In this document: positions 47,089 to 60,479 of the stretch, in pieces
Position numbering within the stretch: position 1 is the first letter of the stretch
Layout: every line of letters begins with the position of its first letter
Program-made: the position numbers and the translations under genes
Notes under the pieces: generated by a model
What the model was told of the DNA's origin: nothing
Seen by the model: only the letters and a program-made list of their open reading frames with translations
The model's database searches: none
Origin: Sindora glabra
Lineage: Eukaryota > Streptophyta > Magnoliopsida > Fabales > Fabaceae
Reading direction: 5' to 3'
Assembly: GCA_020226215.1 (NCBI GenBank)
Contig: CM035234.1
Coordinates: 74,789,135 to 74,853,134 of the forward strand
Length of the DNA: 64,000 bases

Positions 47089-49680
47089 AATCCCTATTTC
47101 AAAAGGAAGAATTTACTTTCCTCAAATATTTCATATTTAACATTAAATAAATAAAATATTTTTTTATTTTAGTACCAAAATCTAACAACCATTCAGCAAA
47201 GATCTCTTGACAGTATTTAAATTTATAAATTTATAGTCATAAGCTGCGACCAGATTATCTAATTTCACTCGAATTTGAGAGAACCTGAAGATGCCGAGTT
47301 ATCGGAGGCGCCTGAGAATCAAAGTTGCAGCAGTTCTACTTTGCTTAAGAAAGAACTCAACTAAACTAACGGCAAAATAGAGACATAAGCCCACGGGGAA
47401 TCTAGAACAAGAAGTCTTGATTGATATATAATTTTTTAAAAATTTTAATGAAAATATTAAAATGAAATTTGTGTTCAAAGTATAATTAAAATTTATAAAG
47501 CTATACAATAAAAAATTTTAAAATTAGCTTGTTGTGACATTGTAAATAATTTTATTTTATTGTTAATTATATGCAAATACTTCAAGAATTTTAAACTATA
47601 ATAACTGTCTTTGGACAATTTCAAGCTCATTGGATGATACTTATAGCATGATGCTAACAAGAATGGCCAGGATGTGCTCGAAGATTAAAGACCCTTCTTA
47701 GCATTTCAGGCTTAGTGATTTTTGTAAAATAAAGTTTGGCAATTCTTGAACCTCAAATTAGGTTTAAAATATGCTTTATGGTTCAGGATTAGCTAGGGGT
47801 TGGTTTTATCAACGATTCTTTATGACAAAAATTTCTTATAATTCATGTTTTATCCAAAACAATTACATATTGGTTATTTTACAAAAATCATGTCAACTTA
47901 GAAATTGATATATATTTGAGTGGCATTATAAGTTAAATTATTTCATATTGATTTTTTAAATAGTGTGGAAAAAAGGTTATAACATTGGCTTTCTTGAAAA
48001 TAACATTATCTTACATAGTTTTTAATAAAACATGGATGCGGGAAAATGTTTTCACATCAATTTTTGTTACAAAAAATTCACTTATTTTCTTTTAATAATT
48101 TTTTATTTCACATAAGACATCAGCTTTTAATAAACAAAAATAATCAATGTGTAATATTAACCTAATATGTTTTTAATACATCAGCTTGTCGCTTCCCCTT
48201 TTACACTAAAAATAGAATAAACCTAGCACTCCCATCACTCGATATTGCAACTTCATCAAAGTAAAAAATTTAATAATAATAATAATAATATGAAAATATT
48301 ATGAAACTTACAAAGAAAATTCACATTTTCTTTAGCATTAAGCAAACTCAGTCATACAATGAAACAAACTTAAAGAATTATACTATATTACCTATAATAA
48401 GAATTATAAAAAGCACAATATGTGAGAAATTAGGAACATAAATCCTGGTTAACTAGAGTTCTATCAAATATCCAAAACTATATATATTGAAAATCAGATT
48501 CATTATAACAAATAGTAGATGAATTAACTCTTACATTTCATGATCTAAATTATCTCTCAATTCATATTTAGAGAAATGCAATCATACAAATATCATAACC
48601 AACATTAAAGTTATAAAACAAAACCAATATAACTTAAAAGAATAAAGAAAATATATTCTAATAGTAAAGAAACTTAAAAGATTGAATAAGATTAATAAAT
48701 TTATTAATCTGATCAAAATTCTAATAGGATCAATAGAGGATATGATAATCTAATGAGCTCATATTCTAGTTTTACGTAGTCCATTCTACCAAAAACATGT
48801 ATTTTACATTAAAAATTTCGGAATGGTATAACTTTTTGCTTAGTTATCCATTTGAGGCAATTTTTTTTATTTCATATAATTTTTTGAGATTTATTTGATG
48901 TATTATTGGAATCATGAAAAATGGCAATCTCATTATTTTTTTTTCAATTTTTTTCATCTCATAGTTTGAACAACTTTGGACTTTATTGCAAAATTTTATC
49001 ATACACATAACAAAAATGCTATATGTAATGAAAATGGAATTCAAAATTGAGTTTCAAATCTTTTATATTTATTAAATTAATATTTATAAATTTGCTTTAC
49101 CAACTTATATTTATTGCTTTTGATTTATATTCGAACCCAAATTTCAAATCCTATTTTCATTGCATATAGCATTGCTACACATGTAATAAGCATCTAAAAA
49201 TTAAATACAACATCAAAAATTATCAAAAAGAAACATAAAAAAATCTATAAAGAATTTGTGAAAAAAATTGAAGAAAAGAAAGAGGTGGAGATTAAAAAAT
49301 GGAATTAAAAGATTGGAGATTGGGAAATTAGCATGTACAAACCAACATCATGAGAGATTGGGGAAACAAAAATAAAAAAGGACAACTAGGAAATAGCATA
49401 CAAAGTTTCCTTAAAAAGGCTCCAAAATGCATTGTTTCAATCATACTAAAAAGGCTTATAAATGAAAGCAAGAAAGACACTTATATTTTGAACCAATAGT
49501 CTGGAACATGACATTTGTTTCACAATCAATACTAGTTGAAAGAAAATCAATAATTCACTAATATGTGATAAAAGATATAGTGAGATCTAAGGTTCTATAG
49601 AGAAAGGTGCAGGAAAATAAAGATTAAGCTTGAAAATAAATATGAAAAAAAGTAAGAGTAATAATAAGAAAAATAAAATA
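47089..49680. other. AT-rich intergenic DNA
   Basis: No gene supported. The least AT-rich part (47285-47405) holds a 29-codon plus frame starting MPSYRRRLRIKVAAVLLCLR at 47291. This could be a fragment of a former gene, but it stands alone without a recognisable partner. Confidence 0.45.
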
Positions 49681-49774
49681 AAATTTATTTTTTTTAGCGT
49701 AAGGCTTTATATGCCAGTTCATTTATAAGAATCAATATCTAATATTTGAACTTTAGACATTTGTTTATTTATAA

Positions 49775-50110
49775 GAATCAACGTCAAAAGTCAAATATGT
49801 CAAATTTCTTAAAATTAATGTTTAAAGTTTTTCCTCATATTTACAAAAATATCACTAGTCTTATGACCTTAGATGTAAGTCATTTTAGGAATCAACATTT
49901 AATGTCTTGTAGGAATAAACATGTCAAACTTTTATAAGAACCAACATCTATAGTTTTTTTTTTTAATATTTAGAAAAATACTATTGATCACAAAATTTTA
50001 GATTAGGTCATTTTAAGATTGATGTCTAAAGTATTACATGAATAAATACGTCAATATTTTTTCAAAAAGAATATCTTAAATTTTCTCATATTTTAAAAAA
50101 TATCACCATT
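49775..50110. repeat. three degenerate tandem copies of about 125-130 bp
   Basis: The order TATAAGAA(T/C)CAAC, ATGTCAAA, TTCCTCATATTTA or TTTTTAATATTTA, AAAAATATCAC or AAAATACTA, and GACCTTAGAT or TTTTAGATTAGGTCATTTTA recurs three times with heavy divergence. Confidence 0.45.
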
Positions 50111-50159
50111 TCAATATACATCAAAATTTCTTTTAACTGACATATATTGGAGGATGCTA

Positions 50160-51120
50160 TTTTTATTTTTTATAGTATTGATCAATAAGAAAGTAAGATT
50201 ACATCATATACTATGATTGTTGTCCTCATTATCCAATTCTTCCTTTAAAACAAGGAAAACTGGACCAACAATTGATGATTAACCTTAGGATCCTTGCATA
50301 TCGACAAAATAGGCTCACCACCATTAGTTGATTGCCAGTCTGATATTGTTCAAGAAATTGACAAATAGGCCCAACAATCAATTGTTAGTCCGAATTTCAA
50401 ATTCATAGTGCTATAATGACTATTTTGTACCAAAATCACACCTAAACATTTCTCAATGGCTATAAAACATTTTTCACTCTCAAGTAGAGCATTGCTTGTA
50501 AACATAAGATGCACTCACATATTGTTCTCATACTATTAAAACTCTCTCTAAGCTTTTTCAATATCTTCATCTATATATAGAGTTTCATTATATAATCCAA
50601 TAATAAAGTGCTATTGAGCTTGAGTGCTTTATTTAAATAATCTTTTCATTGTATTTTTGGGGTGAAGAAACTCTAGAAAACTAAAAGTGAGGAATCTCTT
50701 GAAAAATAAGAACTTTGAGTGAGATATCTCAAGGAGATTAGATTGAATTTCAAAGAAAGAACTTTGTAAAGACTTCTTTGGTGCTTGTTTCAAATATGGA
50801 GTATAATGGATAGGTAGGATCAAATTAAATAAGTTTGGAAGTGGATGTAGTCCTTAAACCAAGGATTTTTTGTGACCAAACCACTATAAATCCAACATTT
50901 GATTTCTCTTCTTATCACTTTAATTTTTGTAATTTATATTTTTTAACAAATTTATATTAGTGTTTGTTGATATCGATTAGTTGTGGTTTATTCCCTAAAT
51001 TACTTAGAGGAACCTATGAAATCATTAAATTGTTGCTTCCAAGTGATTTGTTTTGCAAAAATGATTTAGACTTTTGAAAAATTGTGAATTTTTAAAACCC
51101 CATTTATCCCAACTTGAGTG
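50160..51120 (+). mobile_element. probable Ty1-copia (SIRE-like) LTR remnant
   Basis: The sequence has the familiar order of a plant copia LTR. A TATA-like TATATATAGAG (near 50573) is followed by AAGTG..GAGCTTGAGTG. Next comes a long stretch of GAGGAATCTCTTG- and AGAACTTTG-type motifs. Then GTGGATGTAGTCCTTAAACC and ACCACTATAAATCC (near 50880) run into a T-rich end. Duplicate LTRs, ends and coding domains were not found, so it is at best a solo or truncated LTR. Orientation is inferred from the motif order. Confidence 0.45.
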
Positions 51121-53690
51121 AAATTTTTAATTGCAATGTATGATCATTATTATGATTATTTATTATCCAATGATTTGACCGAGTCTGAAGAATTTATATA
51201 GTAGTATAAGTTTAGATATAAATTAAGTGGTGTCAATTTATCTTTAATATGCATAGTTCAAAGGGTGAGTTTTATTAGAAAAGATCGGGAATATCAATAT
51301 AAAAAAATAATAATGATAAAAAAAAAAACTGACTTAAAAATTAAGGAAATTCAATTTTTTTCCCCTTAAAGATAAACACGTTTCATTTCTTCCAAGAAGT
51401 GTGCTGCACACGTAATGCCAATTAATGTCAAACAATTAAAATATTTGTTGATAATCCATTAGTTATAGGGCTAGTAGACCTGTGCAGGGTAGTCGCCCTT
51501 GTCCATTTTCAGTGGTAATGGTTCCCTTCTCATTATAGGATCACAATTTATATACAAATCTGGACAATTTCGGATGCGCATGTAACTCCAAGGTCAAACT
51601 TCACAGGAGCATATTGCGTTTAGTTGGTGGCTGAGGAAAAGTAAAGCCAATAAGAATTATAAAGTTCCAATATCATTAGTACCATTTATATTGGATTTGG
51701 CACCGATGGAAGTAGAAATGAAAAATAGAATGATTATTTTATGATTATAGTTGATTTGGTCCGATAAAGAATGTAATGAGTATTTCATTATTTGTTTGCT
51801 ATAGCATAATAACATAGGAATGAAATGGAAAAAATATAGTTAATAAAAATAATAAGTATCTTACTAAATAATTTAATATTATTAAAATAAATGATATAAT
51901 TAATAATAAAAATTATTTCAATTTAAATTTTATCATCAAAATTATAATTAAGAAAAAAATTTTGTAATAAAAGCATAAAAATTTTAATTTACTAAAATTT
52001 TATATTAAATATTTTTATAAAAAATACAAAAATATTATTTTAAAATTTATTATTAAAAATATAATTATCAGTATATTTTAATATATAAATATTCAAAATC
52101 AATATTTTTTTAATATATTAACAAAGAATAATATTAAAATATATAAAAAATATGAATGACATGTGTGTAAAAAGGCCATTTTATCACTTTTATTATAAAA
52201 TGAAGACTCTATCATCTAAGGAATAAGTGTTTTTATTCTATAATACATGACAAACAAATTTTTTGGACATTTCCTTTCTTGTTTTTATTATTATTCCATC
52301 CAATCAAACACATTTTTATATGTATATAAATATTATTCCATGGTCAAATTAAATAAATATAGGGGAAAATATAAATCAATCCCTTAAAATATGAATTAAT
52401 GTCATGTAATCCCATTTTATTTTCAAAACTTATAAATAATTCCCTCAAAGTTCATTCGGCAACATAATTTTTAAGAGTTGATTTCATTACATTTCAATAA
52501 AAATGATTTCAATTGATTTATAAATAAATTTTATTATTTAAAAATTTTGTCAAAAATAATAATTTCAATTCATTTATAAATAAATTATTTTATTTAAAAT
52601 ATATTAAAAAATGTATGAAATTCAATTACAAAGTAGATTTTGATATTATTATAATGAATATAATATTAGAAAGAGGGTCTTTTTGTAATATAATGTATGT
52701 TTTTATATCAAACGAAATGAATCTTAGAAAATCTTTATCAAATTTAATAGATTAGATAATGACACAAATATAATTAAAATAGAAATTATAAATAAAATAA
52801 AATTAAATCTTTTCTTACTTAAAGTTAAATACTATTTTAAAAAATTTATTTAAAAATAAAATAATTATTTTTGGTTATGCCAAAAAAGGGGTTCGAGTTT
52901 TAAAAAAAGTGATAATGTTCACAAATTAGTTTTAAAAAATAAAAAAAACATACAAATCATTCATAATTGTTTCTAACTGTTTTTAACATACATTATTTGA
53001 CTAATTTTTAAATATGATTTCTTTTAAAATAAATTAATAATAATAAAATGAATTTTGTAATGTGTTTATATAATAACCAAAGATAAATATTTTAAGTCAA
53101 TCGTTGCTAAAACTTTACTAAACCAGAGTTCAAGAGGTAAGATATATATTTTTTATTTTTTTATTATCTCTTTCACTTTACTATATTTTAAAATATAATT
53201 AAAAAAGTTATAAGTGATTTATTTCTATTTTTATTTTTATTGAAAATTTAATATTTTCAATTCTTTGAAAATTTCAAGTGAGTTATTTGTATATTTTAAG
53301 ACTTTATTAAGAAAATTATATGATAATAATTCCTAAGACGATTATTTGTATAAATATAATTTGGTCTTTTACGCCATGTTCCGCCTCTTGCCCATTTGTA
53401 ATATATGAAAATCAAGATTGTATTGGTAGTTGAAAGAAATTAAATCAAAGACATGGACAACATTCTTTTAAATAACAGGAATGATGAACTACTTTATATA
53501 ATATAAGATTGAATTTAATTTTTTTTTAAAAAGATCCGGTAACCACATCAAGTATCATTATTTATTAAAAGTATTTTTTTTATCATTATAGTACAAACTA
53601 TGATGTATTTATGAAATTTGGCCAAATTAAAAAGCGTAGAAGGCAAGTGTTTAATTGGCGAGGATGGAGGCATAATTAATTAGAAATAGG
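51121..53690. other. AT-rich intergenic DNA
   Basis: No gene. The part at 51360-51680 is less AT-rich and has an imperfect palindrome around AAGTGTGCTGCACACGTAA (near 51396), but no associated frame. Confidence 0.5.
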
Positions 53691-53971
53691 AGGGTGTTTA
53701 AATATATTTTTATTTTTATATTTTTAAAAATTATTTTTAAAAATATTTTTGGATTAGAAAAATAAAGAGTAAAAAGTAATAAGTGTTATAAATAAAAAAT
53801 ATTTTATTTAATTATTAAATTGATATAAAATAAGAGAATAAATTAAAAATATCTAAACCATTTTTATTTTTAAATTATGTATTTAAAATTATAAAATTTT
53901 AACAACAAATTTTTATATTTTTAAAAATAAAAAAATATTTTCAAAAATAGTAGAAAAATATTCTAACACTC
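53691..53971. mobile_element. possible MITE with imperfect inverted ends, 281 bp
   Basis: The left end GGGTGTTTAAATATATTTTT and the reverse complement of the right end GAGTGTTAGAATATTTTTCT are similar. The inside is A/T only in long stretches. No target duplication is evident. Confidence 0.4.
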
Positions 53972-53989
53972 TTAGTTTTTGGTTGTGAT

Positions 53990-54200
53990 TTCTTGCAAGG
54001 AATGGCAACATACAAAATGAATGAATGTGCATGGTAGAGTGAGATAGTGAAAGCGGGATTACAGGGTCGGGGTATCCGCTTTCCCTGTTAATACGTGGCC
54101 TCTGACGCTATATCCACTCGAGCTTTTAGCTTTTGGGACAAGAAACCTCCCAATAAAGTTGGCGGCTCAACTTTCAGTCCTGAACGCAGGTGGGCCATAA
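53990..54200. promoter_or_regulatory. isolated GC-richer island
   Basis: It stands out sharply from the AT-rich flanks. It contains TACGTGG (ACGT core), GGTGGGCC (TCP/site II-like) and several CG dinucleotides. No open frame or downstream gene is visible on either strand, so it may be a dead promoter or a fragment of an element. Confidence 0.25.
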
Positions 54201-54950
54201 CCAACCTAAATGACATTAATAATTATTTATATTAAATGTAATTTACGTTTGGTAACTTAATTTAATAATTGATTACATCTAATTTATTCATATTTAAATG
54301 AAATATATAAAAAATATATATTTTAGTACTGAATTATTAAAAGTTCAATTAATGAAAATTGAGGATAATATGAGTACAACTTTTAATGTTTCTTCTTCTA
54401 TAATGAGATTAAAATAAATACTATTCAAAATTGTTCTGAGTTTAATTTGTAACCGACTACTAAAAAATTTTAAAATTAGACCCATGATTGAATATTGCAA
54501 TCTTAATCACTTTACCTAACAAGTACTAAATCTCTTAAATTCTGCAATTTGATTGGAAACGAGGATTAAAGAAATGTTTAGAATAATGATAGAATAATTA
54601 ACTATAAATAAAATGGATTATTAATATAATTTTAAATTGGAAAATTTTAAGTAAAATTTGTTAAGTGGTCATAATGAATTTCTTTATTCAAATTATTACA
54701 CATGTAATTATTATATTATATCTGTGAATAATTGTTACTCTTTCTTCAGGATATAATAAATTAGAATTTATTTTGAGAAGAGAAATAATTGTAATAACGA
54801 ATAAATTATATTAAATAAAAAATTTTGAGTATGAGTTATGAAATAAAATAAAAATTAATATTTTTAGTAAATATGAAAATATGAATTGTATGAAAATTGA
54901 ATGAGAAAAGATAAATAGAATTGTAAAGTATAAAGTCTTGAATTGTTATA
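54201..54950. other. AT-rich spacer
   Basis: Nothing recognisable. Confidence 0.5.
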
Positions 54951-56900
54951 AATGAGCATGTGAATACAGAAAAAAATTAGAAATAAATTTTCAAAAATGT
55001 CTTTAAGGGCACTATTCCTCATTTTTCAACTCTAACTCTCATTTCTTCACCTTTCTCAATTTCTCCCAACTTTTTCACCACTCTCTTTTCACTTTTTCAT
55101 CAAACTAAGCAAGGAAAACTCTATTCTTTCCTAATTTCTTTATCTAATCAAGTTAAGAATATTATTTTCATTGAAAATATTTCTTGTTTCTTCTTAAGTA
55201 ATGAAGAGATTGAAAATTATTTGGTTTCCAGTAAGGATTTCAAACCCTAAATCTATCATTTTTAAATTTTAATGTGATTAGGGTTAATAAGTCTTCAATC
55301 TAGTTTCCTAGCAATATCTTTCATACTAGATGAGTAAATATTCTAACTTAACTTCATCAATTTGTTGGAAATTAATTATTTTATTAAATATTGGGTTATG
55401 TATAACTTTGCTTGAAATATGTTGATTTATGAATTTTGGTGTAAATTTAATGTGGAAGAAAGCTTTTATGGAATGTTAGTTATAAGTATTTATGACTAGA
55501 TGACGAGAAGATGAATAATAAATAAGTTAGGATGGTATTTACTATTTAATGTCAAGTAAATAGTAAAAATTTTACAGAATTGTAATTTTTTATATATGAA
55601 TCAAATGTAGAATTGATTCTCTTTGTTTAGAAGCAAATCTAAAATAGGTGAATTGATTCTCCATTTGATTCCCCAATTTGCAGAAATGCATTCATATGTG
55701 AATTGGATGGAGAATGATTCTCTTTATTTAGAAGCAAATCTAGAACAATTGAATTGATTCTGAATCAATTTTTCTAATCCAGCATTGCATTTACAATTAA
55801 TTCACCCTACCCTATTTCATATTTTAAAATTGTAATAAACTAAGATTGATCTCTTAATGCATATTTAACTTTAAGATTGATGTATGAATACATTGACAAG
55901 GATTTTCACCTTTTTTAAGTCAATGAATGGCTATTATGTTATGGATTGCATTGAAGATAGGATTTCTATGTGATTTAAGAAATGAAATGAGACTTAGACC
56001 TAATATAACATATGATGAATGATATAATTAATCTTGTTTATTAAATGTGTAATAAGATGTGATATGTGGCCATGCATTAGGGCATAATATTGTTATGAAA
56101 CTATATTAGCTACCATTTGAGATGTGATATGAGAAATAATCAAATTTTGAAACACATGGGAACCCATGAAAGTTTGTTTTGACTAAATAACCCTAGTGTT
56201 AGAAGGTCATAGGGCATGAATTAATGTCAAAAGCCCACATATGATTATTTTCACTAAATGGCTATAGTGTCAAAAGTCTATGAGATTGTTTTCATTATAT
56301 ATGAGAACAATAAGGGGAGAAGTTTATGAGGTTTTTTTCATTATATATGAGAATGATAAAGGGGACTACCAAATAATTAATTCTTAGTACAAGGTAGGTA
56401 AGGTATAAGATTGACCTCGTAGGAATAAGAATGGAAAAGGTAGGTAAGGTATAAAGTTGTCACAGGAGTTATAAAGTGGATGTATGTATTTATTCACTTT
56501 TTATTGCTCAAAATTTGATATGACCTTATGATATGATTGTTCATAAGTTATTATGTGTGATATATTAATGATAGAATGTTGAGTCTTGAAGGTTACTTGA
56601 AATCTAATTACCGTTGTAATTGTTTGTGTGGTAAGTTCTATAGGAAAAAGTTTTGGTAGGTAAGTTATTTTATTATATTATTTGCTTAAATGGATTATTC
56701 ACTCACTAAAATTAGACTCATTCCATCATAATATATTTTACAAATTCTTAGGTTAAACCTCTATCACCACTTTCTCAAAGCTAAATTTCATAAAAGTTCA
56801 TTCTTTGGATGTATAGTAGTACAAGACATTTACATGTAGTATATATATTTGGACCTTATTCTATTAGTGGGCTTGGATAGAGGAAATATATAAACTATAT
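54951..56900 (+). mobile_element. possible LTR-retrotransposon remnant (Ty3-like non-coding part)
   Basis: A pyrimidine-rich leader (55015-55140), long non-coding sequence without frames, and a closing TTATTCACTCACTAAAATTA, then AGACTCATTCC and TCTTAGGTTAAACC (56693-56760) recall the 3' part of plant Ty3-type LTRs and their large derivatives. No coding domain, primer site or paired LTR was found. Internal short duplications occur at 55570-55760 and 56280-56360. Confidence 0.28.
55570..55760. repeat. two imperfect copies of about 115 bp
   Basis: GATTCTCTTTGTTTAGAAGC, AAATCTA and AATTGATTCT recur in both halves with small changes. Confidence 0.55.
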
Positions 56901-57151
56901 TTTTCATAAGTAAATTAGACTAGTCTATCCTCATCATAAGAAGATTATAGGGAAATTTAACCTTCTTATCATTTGATAAATTTGAAGGAAATATTTTCTT
57001 TCCCAATTGTTACCTTCTTCCTTGTCATATAATTATCTACTTGTTAATTAGAAATGAACTAGTTGAATGGAAATAGGTTGGTGGAACCAAGAGTGGGTTC
57101 AATATTGATCACGATCAAGTTAAGCTTATGACAATAATAATTCATCAAGCA

Positions 57152-57233
<82 letters not shown>

Positions 57234-58700
57234 TAATTTGAATGGATAATCTTTTGACAAACATAAAGAATCTTAATTAAGTTTTGTCTTATTTAATTTT
57301 AATTTATTATCAATATAAATTATTTTTATATTATCACCTTTTATATATTGCTTAGTTATTAAAAACTTGTTAAAATTTGTTTGTCATTAATAAAAAATTT
57401 AATTTACTATTATCTTTTAATAATGTAGCATCTTCTTATTTTCTAATAATGTAAAAAATTTTACACTAATAATGGATTAAATTAAACTCTTATTAATGAT
57501 GGATTTTTAAATAATCGATTATATATAACCATTCCATGTTTGGTAACACCTTTTAATAATCATGCATATATAATATAAAAGATTATTTTTTATTATTAAA
57601 AATTACCTAAAAAGATGATAAAGGAAGAGGAGAGAAAATTTTCTTGTTATATTATTATTGAAAGGACAATGACGATAAAGAATAAAAAAATATTGGTTAA
57701 TACGAGTGCATATTTTAGTGCTTCATTTTTCTATAGTTCCGATAGTCAAAATTATTATCCATGATTAATTATTAAATTAAAAATTTCTAAGATGCAATCA
57801 AACATTTTTAAGAGTTTTAATCAAGAGGAGAGCACCAAATTATTATATGAAAGATTAATTTGGTGAATACCAAATTAGTATTGAAAGATTTTTTTTTGTT
57901 ATATCACTTTCGTATCAATGTAAAAAATTCTAGTACTAATTTGATCTTTTGCAAAATTTTTAGTACTACATTGATGTAAAAAAGAAAATCTTTTAATGCT
58001 AATTTGAGATGAAATTTTTAAAATTTATACTAAATTGATGGAAAAAATATTTCAAAATTAATTTGATGGTAACTAAATCTTTCGTATAGTGATTTAGTAA
58101 TTTCTTCTATAACCAATTACTCCAGAAATCTAATGACCCTGTGCTAAACCAGAACCCAATTTCTTCTTAATTATTGTTAGGTAGAGATTCAAAGTACCAC
58201 ATTCAACTTTGGAGTGATTAGGTTTTTCTCCATTATATTTCAGAAATTTAAAAATTATCTTTTTAAACTTTACAAAATTTGAAATTAATATTTATTGTCA
58301 ATTTAATTTATCATTTATTAACTTGCATGATTTTTTTAATAAATTTTTTAAATAAAAATCACAATATTATAATATATTAGTTTATTTCTTCATTTTCTCA
58401 TATATAATTTTGTAATCCATTTTTATTATTTAATTAAAATTATATATATGTAATTTAATTTCAATTAATTATATATAAAAATTATTTGTAAAAAAATGAC
58501 AAGATACGCTAATATACTATATTATCATAAATTTTATTTAAAAATAATAAAAATTTACATAATTTGATAAAATATTAAATTAAATTGACAGCAAATATTA
58601 ATCATAAATTTTATATAATTTAAGTAGGTGACTTATAAACTTTTAAAGTTAAAATGGTATATTTTGTATATTTTTTTCCTTATAGTTATTACATAAGGAA
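56901..58700. other. AT-rich intergenic DNA
   Basis: No gene. It includes the long (AT)n array and a weakly internally repetitive stretch at 57830-58080 (variants of AATTTGATGGTAACTAAATC). Confidence 0.5.
57154..57231. repeat. long (AT)n microsatellite, about 78 bp
   Basis: About 39 perfect AT units. Confidence 0.95.
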
Positions 58701-58718
58701 ATGTACAGGGTAATATAA

Positions 58719-59060
58719 TCATAGGACTTCCCGTCCGTCGGTGAATCTCATTCTGATGGCCGAGTTGCTGTGGGAAGACTGAAGAGTCAAAAAAATAATT
58801 CTGTTTTGGTACGGAAACAGTAGAATGGCTCCACCACCATATTCCCACCCAACGAAATTATGATACCTATAAGTCATAGCAGTAGTGGCTTCCATTTGCA
58901 TTATTCTGCTTTCCAAGTTGCCCAGCATGGATCCCTCATCCTCCTTATAAATATCCACATATACTTGTTCTTAAATGGCGCATCGGAGAAGAACTCTCTT
59001 ACAGATTCTGCTTAATTCACTCTGTGCTTCCTTTGAGACTGCCAACATATAGTTACTGAG
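58719..59060 (+). promoter_or_regulatory. candidate promoter and non-coding first exon
   Basis: A compact less AT-rich stretch. TTATAAATAT at 58945-58954 would be a TATA box, placing initiation near 58978. The leader to 59060 ends at ACTGAG|GTAGGC, a good donor. No ATG-led frame continues in it. If real, the coding exons lie more than a short intron away, and none are visible up to 64000. The antisense 79-codon frame (58719-58958) has no family resemblance. Confidence 0.4.
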
Positions 59061-59500
59061 GTAGGCCTCTTAATTCATCCCTTCACCATCTTGTGCATTG
59101 ATTTAAATAGTCTGCATGATATTAGTTGTTTGTTCCAAGTTGCATGTGTATCTCCCAGGGGATATATACGGTCAGGATTTAACTTTTCTCCGGTATATGA
59201 CTGCAATTTTTTTTTTTAAATAGTAGGAGTGCTCCATTAAATTATTAGATGTTCATATATAAAATTAAGAATCAAATATTGGATGCAATGAAAAGTATGA
59301 AACCTTTAAAGATATCAGATGAAACTTGAATTAAATGCTTTCAACATAAGATTACATTTTAAAGGATAAAGTAAAATATCAAAATCTTTAATGACAAAAT
59401 TAACTTTTGAAAACTTGATAAATTACAATCAATTAAAAATTAAGTGAAATATTTAAGAGAATATTTTTACAAATATTTAATTAGTAGAAATATTTGAATG
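59061..59500. other. AT-rich spacer
   Basis: If the preceding exon is real this would be its intron. Nothing else is seen. Confidence 0.4.
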
Positions 59501-60060
59501 ATAAAATAACTATTTTACTCACTCTTCCAAAACTTACTACTATTATCTCATTATTATTGACCAATACTTATTACTATTAACCAATACTCATCAATGTCAT
59601 TGACTATTATACACCACCTTTAACCACTATTAAGTACTATCTATTATTATTGTCTATCTTTGTTAATCATTGTTTATCATCGCCTATTGTGATTGATCTC
59701 TACATACTCCCTTCTATAGTTATTAACCATTACCTATTACGATTGACCATTACTTTCTATTACTTATCACTGTTGACCAACACTTATGATTACTTATCTC
59801 TATTAACCATGAGCCTCCCATCACCTATCGTGGTTAATTACCATTGGTGATCATTGATCATTGCCTTCTACCAATCACCCACCATCAATGGCTAATGTTT
59901 GCTATTATTTATCATTATTAACTACCATCATTTTGCCGCTTATTGTAGTTGAATATCATTTGATATCGCTTATCGTCATTAATCATTATTTAGCACCATT
60001 GACCATCACTCATTACCACCTAATATGGTTGATTGCTCAATTAACAATGAAGCCATTCTT
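59500..60060. repeat. degenerate G-poor minisatellite
   Basis: The strand shown is made of shuffled variants of ATTGACCATTACCTATTACT, with TATTAACCA, CACCATTGACCATCAC and TTATCATTATTAACTACCAT forms. G is rare and C is frequent, so the strands are asymmetric. Open frames at 59650-59850 and 59861-60070 repeat peptides such as YYLSLLT and are products of the repeat. Confidence 0.6.
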
Positions 60061-60479
60061 TAAAATATAATAATAGGTTAACAATTTATTTTAGTGCAAG
60101 ATTGAGTTTCATTAAATTTCATCTTCTAGCTAAAATTTTCAATCAATTTGGTTTCTATAAGATTAATTCTATCTTAAATTTTAATCTTTCTATATATGAA
60201 ATAGAGTTACTAAATTATTGTATGAAAGAAGTAAAATTTGATAAGAAATTAATTTTATGTGCACCCAATTGATACAAACTTTTAGTAAATTATGAAATTA
60301 ATAGAAATTTAATCTCATAGGAACCAAAATAGGATTTTAGTCCTAATAATATTTTAATAATATATAAATTAATTAAAATAAAATATCATAACATTTTTGG
60401 GGTAATTGAACCAAATATGATAATATGATGTTCCTAAGAATTATATTCTTGAAAACATATATTATAATTTTTGAGATGC
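60061..60479. other. AT-rich spacer
   Basis: Nothing recognisable. Confidence 0.5.

Noticed and set aside
47291..47380. 29-codon plus frame MPSYRRRLRIKVAAVLLCLR...
   Set aside because: Too short and isolated. No family resemblance and no flanking exon.
51690..52330. possible MITE with TTGATTTGG / TTTGATTGG ends
   Set aside because: The ends match over only a few bases with gaps and there is no target duplication. T-rich composition could explain it.
58719..58958. 79-codon minus frame (MDIYKEDEGSM...)
   Set aside because: Attractive composition but no recognisable family, and the same bases look like a plus-strand promoter with a TATA box.
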